This document shows, in pieces, positions 16,943 through 23,423 of a stretch of DNA of 64,000 bases. The DNA lies in NCBI GenBank assembly GCA_050633285.1, contig JBOEGG010000009.1:1-64000 (forward strand). Direction: 5' to 3'. The notes under the pieces are model-generated. The model was given only the letters and a program-made list of their open reading frames with translations, was not told the origin of the DNA and did no database searches. Position 1 is the stretch's first letter; every line of letters starts with the position of its first letter. This DNA comes from UBA1672 sp050633285 (GTDB lineage Bacteria > Pseudomonadota > Alphaproteobacteria > Micavibrionales > Micavibrionaceae). A program made the translations under genes and the position numbers.

Positions 16943-17602
16943 TTAAGGCCTCCCAGAAATAAGCTCAGTGACGCGTTGAATATCATTCATCCAATCTGCC
17001 GTAATACAATCTCTCCACGCAATTAATTCATGTATTCTATCAAAATCATCCTGACAATTTCTTGCAAAGATAGGCTCATGATGCGCTATTCTATTACGAA
17101 GCTTACGTATTATGAACACGTCATTAAAAATTTGAGTTCTTATTTCAGCTGTAGTCATTGATTGAGGCGCGTGAGGGAAAGACGTTCTTATATGATTATT
17201 CCAAAGCCTAGAATCATGCCTCGATGTAAACATTTTCTCCCAGAATACAAATTTCAGTTCTGCAACGACTTTACCCATTGTCGGACTTTGCATTCCAGCT
17301 ACGTTGTTTAAGTCACGTTTAGGGCTGTATCCTCTTTGAGGATTAGGCAAACTGCGTGTAAAACCCTGATTCCAAGGCCAATTTGATGTATGTACTACTT
17401 CCAAAGTCTCCACCACTGCATTACGAAGGCTTATTTCAAGTATATGTAGAGGCACAATAAATGCCGCAGATAATTCTAGATTCCATTGATATAATGCTAA
17501 TGCACTATTCCTATCGTTACTACAGCTTTGCAAATAAGTAGCAAACCTAGGTTGTGATAGAACATTAGGGATGTTAGAAAGTTGATCAATCGAATATGGC
17601 AT
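16943..17602 (-). CDS. Abi_2-like HEPN-domain protein
   Basis: 219 residues resembling the abortive-infection AbiD/AbiF (Abi_2) group. The N-terminal part has LELSAAFIVPLHILEISLRN, typical of these proteins. The C-terminal half carries IIRKLRNRIAHHEPIF, a HEPN-type R-x4-H motif (Arg169, His174) expected in metal-independent RNases. It is probably a phage-triggered RNase or toxin. It stands downstream of the protease and CBASS genes on the same strand, separated by a strong terminator, so it has its own promoter. No antitoxin partner is visible. Confidence 0.75.
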   Translation of the reverse strand: MPYSIDQLSNIPNVLSQPRFATYLQSCSNDRNSALALYQWNLELSAAFIVPLHILEISLRNAVVETLEVVHTSNWPWNQGFTRSLPNPQRGYSPKRDLNNVAGMQSPTMGKVVAELKFVFWEKMFTSRHDSRLWNNHIRTSFPHAPQSMTTAEIRTQIFNDVFIIRKLRNRIAHHEPIFARNCQDDFDRIHELIAWRDCITADWMNDIQRVTELISGRP

Positions 17603-17720
17603 TACTACCTAATTGTTAAATTGTATTATATTGACACTGATAACATTTTGACTATATACTGTATATAGATGCTTTGAGAATGCTGGCTTTTAGCCCCCCC
17701 TCATAGCGATAAGATTATCT

Positions 17721-17752
17721 AAAAGGCTCACTTGAAAAAGTGGGCTTTTTTA
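17721..17752. terminator. Rho-independent terminator, possibly bidirectional
   Basis: AAAAGGCTCACTT, loop GAAA, AAGTGGGCTTTTTT: an unbroken stem with two G-T pairs and a T run on the forward strand. The reverse strand has a shorter T run after the same stem. It lies 69 bp after the protease gene and before the Abi_2-like gene, separating the two. Confidence 0.75.
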
Positions 17753-17820
17753 TTGGCTCATTTAGCAGAACATAAATCATTAAGGATTTAATTTTAGTTG
17801 TGCGCACCTATGTGAACATT

Positions 17821-18627
17821 CTAAATATTTTGGGCCATAAATTTTAGAACTGTCTCTATACGTATAGCTATAACAGATGAGGCCGAAGAATCCCAACGGC
17901 ACAGCAAACCTGTCACTTGCGCTAGATCAGGAGTCCATTCTATGTTTTGTTGGTAGCATTCCAACCGACGAGAATTCCAAACGAGCGAGCCGCTTAGACC
18001 ACGCGGCTCTGACAAATCAACTTTGTTCAATGGATCAACACTTTCTGCATTGCTGGGAGAATAGTTAAGTAAAAAATGATTAGCATGTAGATCAGGGATC
18101 TGCATATTAGGAATCTCCTGTGTAACCAGCCTTGTCGCGCGATTAATGAGACTTCGATGGAGAGATTTCGAGCGTTTATCTGGATAACCGGCTAAAAATA
18201 GCAATTCACCTGGAACAGGATCATGTCTCTGAGATATGCAATCAGAGGGAACCGCTTCAGCGCCATGTTCCCGTATATTCCAAATATTATCCTCGACGAT
18301 ATATACTGCGCAATCGATAGGATGCTGTTTGATTGCGAGTGGCCCCCCAAAGAGTTTAAATACATCATCGCAGCCGTTGAACTGATGAGTAAATTGTCGT
18401 GTCTCCCAGTCGCGTACGACGTGCTCGTTAGTCAGAAGACAGCGCTTACCATTGAGCTCTATGTAGGCACCCGTCCCTTCTAGTAGTCCCCACTCATCTT
18501 CGACAGCACACGAAATTGGCGTGATATAGCGCATACAATAATCCTGCATCGCCAGCGTCGTTTCGTGGCATAATTTATTCCACCACGCACAGGTTTCTGG
18601 ATCGACGTTATCTCTGTGTTCTAACAT
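17821..18627 (-). CDS. Trypsin-like serine protease
   Basis: 268 residues, no signal peptide, so cytosolic. A catalytic triad is visible: His69 in LTNEHVV, Asp105 in HPIDCAVY, and Ser212 in PRGLSGSLVW (GxSGS box). The fold matches S1/trypsin-like peptidase domains used as effectors or switches in several defence systems. It lies 92 bp downstream of the CBASS effector gene on the same strand. It may be an independent defence gene or an extra member of the CBASS operon; the gap without coupling makes the first more likely. Confidence 0.78.
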   Translation of the reverse strand: MLEHRDNVDPETCAWWNKLCHETTLAMQDYCMRYITPISCAVEDEWGLLEGTGAYIELNGKRCLLTNEHVVRDWETRQFTHQFNGCDDVFKLFGGPLAIKQHPIDCAVYIVEDNIWNIREHGAEAVPSDCISQRHDPVPGELLFLAGYPDKRSKSLHRSLINRATRLVTQEIPNMQIPDLHANHFLLNYSPSNAESVDPLNKVDLSEPRGLSGSLVWNSRRLECYQQNIEWTPDLAQVTGLLCRWDSSASSVIAIRIETVLKFMAQNI

Positions 18628-18719
18628 ATTAATTACCTACCCTTCCCGTGGCCCTATTCTCCATCAGTATTCATCTCTCTAGCACCACGAGATATTATTA
18701 TTTCAAATTATATGTCTTT

Positions 18720-19220
18720 TTAGTGTCCAGTAGTCATGAGAGATGCGAGCAAATCTCCGAGCAATCGGCCCCTAAAATTAACCACTACGGCATTTCTGTG
18801 TTTACTAATCTCTGAAAAATCTTTTATGACCCCTGGCTTAGCATAAATTATAACCGACTTAAGATCTCCAACATGCTGAAGTATTTCGTTTATATGTTCA
18901 CTAAAATAATCCCAATGAATAATAAAAATATCTTTGTTTTCCGAAGAAACAACGCTGTCAGAATGTTCAATGCGAGTGATGTTTTTTTCTTTTACTAACT
19001 TTGAATGTGTCAGAAGCAAGAAAAGATCACTATGCTTTTCAAAAATTACGATCTTTTTGTTAGCTCTTGCGTTTCCAAGTCTAATCAAAATGGGCAATGT
19101 GCCCCAAACCGTGGTAAAGCATGACGCTATTAAACCAATAAAAGCTACTAAAGTTAATATACCCCCTATCACTGACAATAAATTTCCTGTTAAAAATCCT
19201 ATAACTGTATCAATACTCAT
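18720..19220 (-). CDS. CBASS membrane effector with an unrecognised Rossmann-like domain
   Basis: 166 residues, last gene of the CBASS operon. The start overlaps the cap6 stop by four bases (ATGA), so translation is coupled. Residues about 14-46 are strongly hydrophobic (LLSVIGGILTLVAFIGLIAS then TVWGTLPILI), one or two membrane segments. Residues 55-166 look like a small alpha/beta domain with strands KKIVIF, DIFIIHW, SVIIYA and AVVVNF, ending NFRGRLLGDLLASL. By position it should be the effector triggered by the cyclic oligonucleotide, killing by membrane damage. It is not NucC, HNH, patatin or SAVED. I do not recognise the soluble domain; a TIR-like or receiver-like fold is possible. Confidence 0.7.
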   Translation of the reverse strand: MSIDTVIGFLTGNLLSVIGGILTLVAFIGLIASCFTTVWGTLPILIRLGNARANKKIVIFEKHSDLFLLLTHSKLVKEKNITRIEHSDSVVSSENKDIFIIHWDYFSEHINEILQHVGDLKSVIIYAKPGVIKDFSEISKHRNAVVVNFRGRLLGDLLASLMTTGH

Positions 19221-20152
19221 TTTTTATCTTCCTCAAAAGGTGGCGTTGGTATAATGGAGCCTGCAATTTCCAAAGAGCGATCTGCACTAACAGCACTTGT
19301 TGGATACGCTTCCAAAACGATCTGAGGAATCAATCTTTGTGTTATATCAGAGAAAGTACAGCCATATTTTCGCTCATTATTAGCTCCTGAAGCCTCAACA
19401 ATGGCAATAACTTGTGATAATGAAAAACCTAATTGTGTTAGAGCTGGCTCCAAGACAGCCTGCCTTTGTACCGCGTTAGGTCTTCTAAATGACAAAATGT
19501 CCGCAGCACGTCTCTTAACAGCAGGGTCAAGAGCATTTAAACGATTAGTACACATGATCACCGCTGCTGGTAAATTAGCATTTGCTATGCGATCAATGCC
19601 ACGAATAAACGCATTAACACCAGCACGATCTTCATGATGCATTTGACTTGATTCTCTAGACTGTGCCAAAGCATCAGCTTCATCAACAAGCAGAATAACG
19701 CCCCCCCGCGCCTTTCCTGTAGTTGATTTCAACTTAGTAGCCACTTGGATTGTATGATCAAATGCAGACGAAACCAATTGCGTCATTTCACCAACTCGGC
19801 CTTGTCCTCTTGAAGACAAGCTTAAAGGAAATAGAGTAATATCAATTTTTTCCTGCCTAGCAACCGCATCACCGATTGTTTCCGCAAGCTCAGTTTTTCC
19901 TGATCCGACATCACCTGCCAGAACCACCAACGGCGGCCTTCGCAATACAGTAGTTATTAGTTTATCTGCACCGCTATGATACTTTTTTGCCCATAATTGA
20001 AGACCATTTGGATTTACAAGCAGACTAAGAATCTTAGTTAGCCGTTTCTTTTCATCATCCAGCCCTACCAGATTTAATAATCTATCTTGATACGTAAAAT
20101 CTGGATAGGTCAAAACCTGATCAAATAAATTTGTGTTCTCCGAACTGTTCAT
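19217..20152 (-). CDS. cap6: CBASS TRIP13/Pch2-like AAA+ ATPase
   Basis: 311 residues. In type III CBASS the hexameric ATPase remodels the HORMA protein and restrains the CD-NTase until phage cues appear. Seen: Walker A GDVGSGKTEL (about 80-89), Walker B GVILLVDEADAL (about 151-162), a sensor segment MCTNRLNALD, and Arg residues in VKRRAADILSF. The short N-terminal region fits Trip13-type ATPases. The start shares one base with the HORMA stop (TAATG), and its stop overlaps the effector start. Operon order CD-NTase, HORMA, TRIP13, effector is canonical. Confidence 0.92.
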   Translation of the reverse strand: MNSSENTNLFDQVLTYPDFTYQDRLLNLVGLDDEKKRLTKILSLLVNPNGLQLWAKKYHSGADKLITTVLRRPPLVVLAGDVGSGKTELAETIGDAVARQEKIDITLFPLSLSSRGQGRVGEMTQLVSSAFDHTIQVATKLKSTTGKARGGVILLVDEADALAQSRESSQMHHEDRAGVNAFIRGIDRIANANLPAAVIMCTNRLNALDPAVKRRAADILSFRRPNAVQRQAVLEPALTQLGFSLSQVIAIVEASGANNERKYGCTFSDITQRLIPQIVLEAYPTSAVSADRSLEIAGSIIPTPPFEEDKK

Positions 20153-20667
20153 TAATAACTCCTAACTGTTTTTCTTGACAGTGCGCGGCCGCCTGAAGAA
20201 TATGTTTTATCATCTGTAAGATAACCGTCTACTGTTGGCTCATTAGCAACACCTCTTTGAAAGGGTTGGGACTGCTCAAACAAATCCCTTTCGTCTTTAG
20301 ATAGTGCATACCACTTGTCACTGTATGTTAAATAACTATAAAAACTTGCACCTGATATATCCGCCCTCGGCTTAATACGCCCAGGATCATCATCATTTGC
20401 ATTTAGGCCTCTTAAATCATAAGCGCAATATTCCAATGTTGGCTCAATAAACTTTCCATTACGCTTAAACCCATATTTAACTGTCCCCAAATAGCCGTTT
20501 TTCAATAACTCAATTATTTCACTTTCGAACCTTGTAATCCTACTATCGCTAGGCTCTCCATAAAAACGTTGCATACGCTTTAGATCAGCAGACACTTTAG
20601 TGGCCATGTACCTTGCATTGGTATATGAAAACGTTTCTGTTTCAGTTAAAGTATAGCTAGTGCTCAT
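20152..20667 (-). CDS. cap7: CBASS HORMA-domain protein
   Basis: 171 residues, a bacterial HORMA protein that senses a peptide signal and activates the CD-NTase. Seen: TLTETETFSYTNARYMATKV at the N terminus, a central KYGFKRNGKFIEPTLEYCAYDL, then DDDPGRI and ADISGASFYSYL, matching bacterial HORMA domains. A Ser/Arg-rich tail (SSGGRALSRKTVRSY) would be the mobile C-terminal region that TRIP13 engages. Only one HORMA gene is present, so this is a one-HORMA type III system. It starts 6 bp after cdnC ends. Confidence 0.88.
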   Translation of the reverse strand: MSTSYTLTETETFSYTNARYMATKVSADLKRMQRFYGEPSDSRITRFESEIIELLKNGYLGTVKYGFKRNGKFIEPTLEYCAYDLRGLNANDDDPGRIKPRADISGASFYSYLTYSDKWYALSKDERDLFEQSQPFQRGVANEPTVDGYLTDDKTYSSGGRALSRKTVRSY

Positions 20668-20673
20668 ATTGAA

Positions 20674-21639
20674 TTATCCTTGAAATGAGTGTCCGAATAG
20701 TTTTTGCCAATAGTACACAGACAATTGTTTGGTTGGTGCTGATAAAGCCGCATCTATGGCATCACCCGCATCTAATGCCGCATCAACTATCGCATCAGCA
20801 TTGCTGCTAGTATACAAATCCCCGACATTGTTAAGTTCATTAACAGGATCAATTATCCTAACTGGTCCATTAAATTGTCCAACCTTAGACAACGGGTAAT
20901 AATCATCGAAAACAATCAGTTCTCGCATATCTGATTCAGCAATATAAGTGAAGAAATGTTGAAGAGCCTCAGGGTAATCTGAAAGATCGAGTCCTTTATC
21001 ACATAGCTTAGCTAAAATCATTTCAACCATGAAAGATTTGAAACGAAAATCCTCTTTCTCTTGTTTTATGTTCTTTACCCAAAACTTCACTAACCTCACG
21101 ACTTGTGCAAAATGTATCTTTTGTGCATCCTTGCGTTTACGTGCAAACTCTAAATGAAGCGGTATACTTGTCTTCAAAAAAGAGCCATCGTTCTGATCAA
21201 CCAAATTTCCGTACCAATCAGGGTCGCCATAATAAAGAATTGGCACAATATCAACATCCAAACCACTTCCTTTAAAGGAAACGCAGACACTATACGTCTG
21301 GGGCACAATTTGATCTGGTGAAAAATTAGGAAACGCTTCTCTTAATCGTTCAACAAGGTATTCCAAAAGCTTAGGAACATCTTCAGGAGCATTAGCTCCG
21401 TCAATATAACAAGCAACATCAATGTCATTCAAGGAACGCAAAGCTGTGCCTTTAGCTAAACTTCCTGAAATTATCATTTTTCTAAGTACAAAGTCAGGGT
21501 GCTCATCTAAATATGATTTTAGCTTTTCTCTCAGCCTACGTGCCTGTGCACGATATTCATTAGCCTTATCTTGTGGAAGATTAACTCTATCTTGAGCAAA
21601 CTGCACTAGCTCGCTATGTCCTATATGTTCTCTCGTCAA
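20674..21639 (-). CDS. cdnC: CBASS cyclic-oligonucleotide synthase (CD-NTase)
   Basis: 321 residues. It makes a cyclic di- or trinucleotide second messenger after activation by HORMA. The nucleotidyltransferase core is intact: GSLAKGTALRSLNDIDVAC with Gly59-Ser60 and Asp72/Asp74, and the third acidic residue in GLDVDIVPIL (Asp130). The C-terminal OAS-type helical domain includes RLVKFWVKN. Assignment to clade C or D comes from the HORMA/TRIP13 partners, not from a phylogeny. The start is TTG at 21639, with AGGAG seven bases upstream. The start lies about 28 bp from an operator-like repeat, fitting repression by the divergent CapH-like gene. Confidence 0.9.
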   Translation of the reverse strand: MTREHIGHSELVQFAQDRVNLPQDKANEYRAQARRLREKLKSYLDEHPDFVLRKMIISGSLAKGTALRSLNDIDVACYIDGANAPEDVPKLLEYLVERLREAFPNFSPDQIVPQTYSVCVSFKGSGLDVDIVPILYYGDPDWYGNLVDQNDGSFLKTSIPLHLEFARKRKDAQKIHFAQVVRLVKFWVKNIKQEKEDFRFKSFMVEMILAKLCDKGLDLSDYPEALQHFFTYIAESDMRELIVFDDYYPLSKVGQFNGPVRIIDPVNELNNVGDLYTSSNADAIVDAALDAGDAIDAALSAPTKQLSVYYWQKLFGHSFQG

Positions 21640-21666
21640 TTTTTAACTCCTAAAAAAAATATAATA

Positions 21667-21685
21667 TTGCTATAGCGAACTAGTA
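21667..21685. promoter_or_regulatory. Operator-like repeat, copy proximal to the CD-NTase gene
   Basis: TTGCTATAGCGAACTAGTA, containing the 8-bp palindrome GCTATAGC. It is repeated with one mismatch 67 bp away at 21734-21752. It lies in the presumed promoter of the CBASS operon, so a bound repressor would silence it. Confidence 0.6.
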
Positions 21686-21733
21686 TATTTCATGTATACC
21701 CACACCGAAACGCCTTGTCAAGGAAGTTTTTTG

Positions 21734-21763
21734 TTGCTATAGCGAACCAGTAAGTTTTATAAT
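21734..21763 (+). promoter_or_regulatory. Promoter of the capH-like gene with second operator copy
   Basis: TTGCTA (21734-21739), 18 bp, TATAAT (21758-21763) is a near-consensus sigma-70 promoter. The -35 box is the start of the second copy of the 19-bp repeat (TTGCTATAGCGAACCAGTA, 21734-21752). The transcription start would be near 21770. This excludes the in-frame ATG at 21762 and supports ATG 21783. Autorepression is implied. Confidence 0.65.
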
Positions 21764-21782
21764 GCTCAACAGAGGTGTAATA

Positions 21783-22115
21783 ATGACTATTGGCGATAGA
21801 ATCCGAGAAAAACGAAAATTAAAAGACTGGACACTTGAATATCTTGCAGAAAAAATAAGCTCTAGTAAAAGCTATGTATGGGAAATAGAAAACAATAAAA
21901 AATCTATATCCGCTGAAAAACTAATGAACATAGCAAAGGCCTTAGAGACTACAACTGATTACTTATTAGGCGGCTCAGATTTTATCATGCAAGAGAATGC
22001 CAATTCAGAAGAGGGTGCTAGAGATAATGCTTTTTATAGACAATATTCACAAATGCCTTCATCTACAAAAACTAAATTGCAAAAAATGCTAGACCTATTG
22101 GACGAAGAGGATTAG
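21783..22115 (+). CDS. capH: CapH-like HTH repressor of CBASS
   Basis: 110 residues. An N-terminal XRE/Cro-type HTH (MTIGDRIREKRKLKDWTLEY, then SSSKSYVWEIENNKKSISAEKL) is followed by a short acidic C-terminal dimer region (LQKMLDLLDEED). It is divergent from the CD-NTase and directly followed by an ImmA/IrrE peptidase 8 bp later. This gene pair beside CBASS is the CapH-CapP module, in which CapP cleaves CapH after DNA damage and lifts repression. The start is set by AGAGGTG upstream and by the promoter position. The symbol is by analogy, not by sequence search. Confidence 0.8.
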   Translation: MTIGDRIREKRKLKDWTLEYLAEKISSSKSYVWEIENNKKSISAEKLMNIAKALETTTDYLLGGSDFIMQENANSEEGARDNAFYRQYSQMPSSTKTKLQKMLDLLDEED

Positions 22116-22123
22116 CTCACTTA

Positions 22124-23038
22124 ATGTCTTCCATGTCCCCAAAAAACAAGGCCAATCAACTTTCTAATATGCTCACGGCCGTATTGGGGGACGAACGATT
22201 TCCAGTGAACGTGGAAGAACTAATTTACGAGTATTCAAAAAAGTCCCCTGATCCTGTTACTAAAATACTCAAGGTTTCTTTAGATGGGTTTGAAGGAATG
22301 CTAAGACCAAGTAAGAAGCGAAATGAATGGCATATTCTATATAATGAATCCCCTGCATACTTAGGAAGAGAACGTTTTACATTAGCGCATGAATTTTGCC
22401 ATTATCTATTAGATAGAACACCTCTCGAACAAGCTGTAACCAATCGGGGTGACTTAGAGTTTCATTGTAACCCATTAAACCAAAATAAATGGAGTCAATC
22501 CGAACATGAGCGTGAACAAAATGCTGATACGTTTGCATCTTATCTTTTGATGCCCATTAATGATTTTAGAATACAGACACAAGGCCAAGCAGTAGACTTA
22601 GAATTATTTAGGCATGTTACTAATCGCTATGGCGTATCTCTTACGGCAGCACTTCTTAAGTGGATAGAGTTTACTGACCAAATGGCTGCTATGATTATTT
22701 CCAGAGATGGTTTCGCACTCTGGGGACGCGCAAGTTCTAGTGCGACTCAAAGGGGGATTTTTATTCGCTCTGGTATGGAAATTCCTAAAAATTCACACTC
22801 ATCCTCTAATAATAGTACGGACGGAAAGTTAGTGAGTACTTCACCACAGTCTTGGCCATTGACCAAGCGGGCGCAGGCAACTCATGAAATGTCCGTTTAT
22901 TCTACGAGAATTGAAAAAACTATAACTCTTGTCTTATTCAAAGACAATGAATGGGTCGACCACGATGAAGAGAAAACTTTTGATAGTTTTGATCAGTTCA
23001 TGAAGTTTGATAAAACAATGTCTCAGAAGAGATCGTAA
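22124..23038 (+). CDS. capP: CapP-like ImmA/IrrE metallopeptidase
   Basis: 304 residues. Zinc-peptidase motif LAHEFCHYLLD (His89, Glu90, His93), with the third ligand expected in EREQNADTFASYLLMP (about 129-144). This is the signature of ImmA/IrrE (DUF955) proteases. The C-terminal half (about 180-304) is a separate domain without a clear name. By analogy with CapP it is activated by single-stranded DNA and cuts the neighbouring HTH repressor, linking DNA damage to CBASS expression. It is co-transcribed with the HTH gene. Confidence 0.85.
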   Translation: MSSMSPKNKANQLSNMLTAVLGDERFPVNVEELIYEYSKKSPDPVTKILKVSLDGFEGMLRPSKKRNEWHILYNESPAYLGRERFTLAHEFCHYLLDRTPLEQAVTNRGDLEFHCNPLNQNKWSQSEHEREQNADTFASYLLMPINDFRIQTQGQAVDLELFRHVTNRYGVSLTAALLKWIEFTDQMAAMIISRDGFALWGRASSSATQRGIFIRSGMEIPKNSHSSSNNSTDGKLVSTSPQSWPLTKRAQATHEMSVYSTRIEKTITLVLFKDNEWVDHDEEKTFDSFDQFMKFDKTMSQKRS

Positions 23039-23069
23039 TGTAACGCACTTATACATACTATATATATTC

Positions 23070-23363
23070 TTAAAACCCATATTTAAACGCCAAATAAAGT
23101 GTAACTAGACCACATATTGGATTTAAAAAAATCAATATAATTAGAGCCCAGATATTTTTAACTTCCACTCCCTTACATTTACAAGCAAAGAACGAGCTAA
23201 AACAGGTGCAGAGTACAATAACAACTAATCCCCACGATACGATAGAATTAGCATCCTCTTTAACACCTACGTTTCCTGTTTGGGATATAAGCACTAAAAT
23301 ATACACAGATGCCGAAGTTACAATTCCAACCAACCAGTATAATGCTATGAAAAACCACCTCAT
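23070..23363 (-). CDS. Small three-segment membrane protein
   Basis: 97 residues with three strong hydrophobic stretches (about 3-25, 42-62, 71-93) and two Cys pairs near the middle (LCTCFSSFFACKCKG). It is unrecognised. It lies between capP (convergent) and the giant RHS/RTX gene (same strand, upstream, 60 bp away). It could belong to either neighbourhood: a membrane partner of the giant protein, or a defence-island accessory. Confidence 0.5.
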   Translation of the reverse strand: MRWFFIALYWLVGIVTSASVYILVLISQTGNVGVKEDANSIVSWGLVVIVLCTCFSSFFACKCKGVEVKNIWALIILIFLNPICGLVTLYLAFKYGF

Positions 23364-23423
23364 TTTCTAACAGCACCTATTTCCCATACATTTACTTTAT
23401 CGCTCTTAATCATTTTGATTACA

